Shown here piece after piece: positions 62,043-64,000 of a DNA stretch of 64,000 nt. The stretch's first letter is position 1, and the number at the start of each line of letters is the position of its first letter. Origin of the DNA: Kutzneria buriramensis (GTDB taxonomy: Bacteria > Actinomycetota > Actinomycetes > Mycobacteriales > Pseudonocardiaceae). The notes under the pieces were generated by a model, which was not told the DNA's origin, ran no database searches, and saw only the letters and a program-made list of their open reading frames with translations. The DNA is taken from contig NZ_CP144375.1 in the NCBI RefSeq assembly GCF_043575855.1, forward strand, positions 2,046,001-2,110,000, written 5' to 3'. The position numbers and the translations under genes were made by a program.

Positions 62043-62744
62043 CTAGACGATGTCCGTGGCCGGATCCGGTTCGGACTCGACCAGGTCCGCCGGCTTGGCC
62101 TCCGCGAGCCGGACGTACTTCACCGCCATCGTCTCGATCATCGCGCCGCGGATGAGGACCCGGCTGTACTCCGCCGGCACGGCCGTGAGGCCGCCCCCGC
62201 CGGTCTTGCTGAACAGCGGCGGCCCCAGCACCAGTTCGCGGTCGGCCAGCGGCAGGTCGGTGGTGAAGTTCAGGACGGTGCCGGCGTAGACGATGCCGCC
62301 GGACAGCCGGAGCCGCACGTACGCGTGGTGGCCGGCCGGGATGTCCCGGCGGAACAACGCCGTCCACGCGCTGACCGGCCGGATCGCCGCGCCGCCGCGG
62401 CTGGTGAGCCGCCAGTGCACCAGCACCGCCGCACCGTGCGCCAGCACCGATTCCGCGGCCAGCGCGCCGACCACCGACGGCCAGTGCTCGGCGGCGTAGG
62501 TCCCGTTCGGGTCGAGCAGCCCCTTCGGATCCGGCAGCAGGCCCGGGAACACCGCGCCCACCGCCGTCAGCACGGCCAGCGCCGCGACCGTGAATCCGAG
62601 GCTGGCCAGCACGATTCGGCTCGTCTCGTGGAACGCCGACTCCGGCGCGCCGGTGCGGCGGCGCAGCGCCAGCAGGTCGAACAGCAGGCCCGGGGAGACG
62701 AGCAGCAGGAACAGGACGACCGTGAGCCAGGTGCTGGGAACCAT
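62043..62744 (-). CDS. DUF6338-like membrane protein
   Basis: A 233-residue protein with three hydrophobic helices (WLTVVLFLLLVSPGLLFDLLAL, IVLASLGFTVAALAVLTAVGAVF, and VVGALAAESVLAHGAAVLVHW) then a soluble beta-rich part (HAYVRLRLSGGIVYAGTVLNF). The layout matches the DUF6338 family as I remember it; function unknown. Its ATG overlaps the stop of the 139-residue protein gene (TGATG), so the two are coupled, last in a four-gene cassette. Confidence 0.75.
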   Translation of the reverse strand: MVPSTWLTVVLFLLLVSPGLLFDLLALRRRTGAPESAFHETSRIVLASLGFTVAALAVLTAVGAVFPGLLPDPKGLLDPNGTYAAEHWPSVVGALAAESVLAHGAAVLVHWRLTSRGGAAIRPVSAWTALFRRDIPAGHHAYVRLRLSGGIVYAGTVLNFTTDLPLADRELVLGPPLFSKTGGGGLTAVPAEYSRVLIRGAMIETMAVKYVRLAEAKPADLVESEPDPATDIV

Positions 62745-63163
62745 CAGCCTTCGAAGTCCCCCGGTGGTTCGAACACTCCGTCGGCCGAGATGCGGTCGAC
62801 AATGTCCGCGCTGTCCAGTGAATCGAGGTACTGGGGCTGTCCCTGGTCGGATGTCCGGCCGCCGCCGTACTTCGGTCCGGGCGGCAGGACACCGCTGCCG
62901 CCAGGCCCGAGACCGCCCATGCCGTCCGGTCGCCGGGCGCCGCTCGTTCCAGACGCCTGGTCGGCGGCGCGAGCCGAACCGCCCAGCTCGGCGAATGGCG
63001 GGTGCGCACCAACACCCGCACCACCGCCGAACCCGATGCTCAGGGAACTGGGAAGTGCCGCGCCGCCCAGCGTGCCCGGCGCAGGAGTGACAGGGGCGGG
63101 AAGAGGTGGCGCGGTCGTCGCCTCGGGCTCGTCCGGCGGCTCGACCCGGTCATCGTCCGGCAC
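62744..63163 (-). CDS. Pro/Gly-rich small protein with a DFEG tail
   Basis: A 139-residue protein that is mostly disordered, rich in Pro, Gly and Ala (APVTPAPGTLGGAAL, GGLGPGGSG). The C-terminus reads PQYLDSLDSADIVDRI and ends FEPPGDFEG. The GTG start at 63163 follows GGAGGGAG. It shares the MPDD start and the YLD..PP.DFEG end with the 93-residue protein encoded upstream. No signal peptide. Function unknown. Confidence 0.65.
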   Translation of the reverse strand: MPDDDRVEPPDEPEATTAPPLPAPVTPAPGTLGGAALPSSLSIGFGGGAGVGAHPPFAELGGSARAADQASGTSGARRPDGMGGLGPGGSGVLPPGPKYGGGRTSDQGQPQYLDSLDSADIVDRISADGVFEPPGDFEG

Positions 63164-63231
63164 AGCGTCTCCCTCCGATCAGCGCGCATTCTCCCGCACC
63201 GCCGGGACCGTCCGCAGCCGAACGGTGACGG

Positions 63232-63513
63232 TCAGCCCTCGAAGTCGGTGGGCGGGGGCTGGTCCGGGTCGGCCGTGGTCACGGCGCCGGAGATGGTGTC
63301 CAGGTACTTCGGCGGCGGGCCGGTTTCGGTATCGGGCAGGGATACCGGTTCGCCCAGGGGAATGCAGGGGTCCGACGCCCTGCGCGGCTCGTCTTGTTCG
63401 CCCGGCACGACGAGCCAGCTCGGCCAGCCCTCACGTGCGAACGGGCCGCGATCGTCCAGCGGAGGCACCGGGAAGCCCTCCGGCGGCGTCGGCAGCTCCG
63501 AATCGTCGGGCAT
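63232..63513 (-). CDS. Small Pro-rich protein with a DFEG tail (paralogous end)
   Basis: A 93-residue protein starting MPDDSELPTPPEGFPVPP and ending PPPKYLDTISGAV then PPPTDFEG. The ATG overlaps the stop of the methyltransferase gene (TGATG). The body contains PFAREGWPSWLVVPGEQDE with two Trp. The related C-terminus of the next gene suggests a repeated short docking or substrate motif. No known family. Confidence 0.65.
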   Translation of the reverse strand: MPDDSELPTPPEGFPVPPLDDRGPFAREGWPSWLVVPGEQDEPRRASDPCIPLGEPVSLPDTETGPPPKYLDTISGAVTTADPDQPPPTDFEG

Positions 63514-64000
63514 CAGTCGTTCCCCCTCGCGTACACCCGATACGAGATGACCCGCTCGTGCTCGACCGGCTCGTCGGGATCGGCCTCCCACTCTGCCAGC
63601 AACCGCTCGGCCACGGCCTGCAACGGGGAAAGATCCTGACCCGGCAGCCAGGCGTACGGATGGCCGGCGGCGTCGACGGCGACCTGGCGCGGGGTGTCGA
63701 ACTGGGGGAAGGCGACCTCGACGACTTCGCCCGCCCCCAACACCGAATCCACGTCCTCGTACCCCGTCGGCCCGTGGACGTGGTGGGCACCGGCAATGCC
63801 CAGGCGCTGGCCCTCCTCGAAGACGGCGTCACGCAGCGGTGCCAACGCCGAGGCGAACATCCGGCCGCCGAGGGTGACCGCGACGGCCCCGCCGGGACGA
63901 ACGACCCGCCGGGCCTCCGACAACGCCAACCGCCAGTCGGAGACGTGGTGCAGGACCCGAGCCAGGTGCACGCCGCCGACCGACGCCGAGGCGAACGGCA
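63513..64000 (-). CDS. SAM-dependent methyltransferase, C-terminal part (cut by window edge)
   Basis: The reading frame is open to the right edge, so the N-terminus is missing. VHLARVLHHVSDWRLALSEAR and RRVVRPGGAVAVTLGG are motifs II and III of Methyltransf_11. A C-terminal domain with PYAWLPGQDLSPLQAVAERLL follows, and it ends ERVISYRVYARGND. It is the first visible gene of a cassette with two small DFEG-tailed proteins and a DUF6338 membrane protein, each coupled by TGATG or spaced closely. It could modify one of the small proteins. Confidence 0.85.
   Translation of the reverse strand, partial: PFASASVGGVHLARVLHHVSDWRLALSEARRVVRPGGAVAVTLGGRMFASALAPLRDAVFEEGQRLGIAGAHHVHGPTGYEDVDSVLGAGEVVEVAFPQFDTPRQVAVDAAGHPYAWLPGQDLSPLQAVAERLLAEWEADPDEPVEHERVISYRVYARGND

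Overview
The window is about 70 % G+C or more and gene-dense. It has many GTG starts and ATGA, GTGA and TGATG start/stop overlaps. It carries actinobacterial marker genes (rbpA, whiA, opcA, a PriA without ATPase motifs) and actinobacterial gene orders. The most likely source is a filamentous actinomycete, probably of the family Pseudonocardiaceae; the family is an inference from gene content, not proven.

Layout. 1-350: the 5' end of glyA (minus strand) behind a ZTP-type riboswitch, with two exact DnaA boxes just upstream. 0.35-3.2 kb: a CxxC mini-protein, two tandem FKBP lipoproteins, and a sigma factor with a partner protein. 3.2-12.7 kb: ctaB diverging from the pentose-phosphate operon tkt-tal-pgi-zwf-opcA-pgl, closed by a strong terminator. 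12.7-31.0 kb: a mosaic of accessory genes. It holds two alpha/beta hydrolases, an isochorismatase-fold protein, a P-loop kinase-like protein, an NLR-like NB-ARC protein, SGNH hydrolase, a glycosyltransferase, a DUF4419 protein, a membrane-protein/HTH pair with a palindromic operator, a nitrilase-fold protein lacking Cys and Lys of the triad, an ArsR/MFS pair and an orphan histidine kinase. 31.1-41.7 kb: the conserved block rbpA, secG, tpiA, pgk, gap, whiA, yvcK, rapZ, uvrC, interrupted between gap and whiA by a Crp/Fnr regulator and a nucleotide-cyclase-like protein. 41.8-45.3 kb: Rieske lipoprotein, kinase-like protein, and an XRE/TPR regulator. 45.3-55.8 kb: riboflavin and translation operon read from the minus strand (priA, a 50-residue membrane protein, def, fmt, rsmB, a decayed GNAT gene, rpe, ribD, ribE, ribBA, ribH, PH protein). 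56-61.2 kb: a G1 peptidase, then PucR diverging from agmatinase and an aminoaldehyde dehydrogenase. 61.3-64 kb: a methyltransferase, then a coupled minus-strand cassette (methyltransferase, two small proteins with related C-termini, DUF6338 membrane protein).

Most of the window is core metabolism: NADPH and pentose supply, lower glycolysis, riboflavin, formyl-Met processing and DNA repair. The most novel-looking signals are these: a RHIM-like motif at the N-terminus of the NLR-like protein that resembles the C-terminal tail of the cyclase-like protein 19 kb away; the methyltransferase/DFEG-tail cassette at the right edge; the cysteine-less nitrilase; the decayed GNAT gene inside the riboflavin/translation operon; and a small membrane protein upstream of def. 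No tRNA, rRNA, CRISPR array or insertion sequence was seen.
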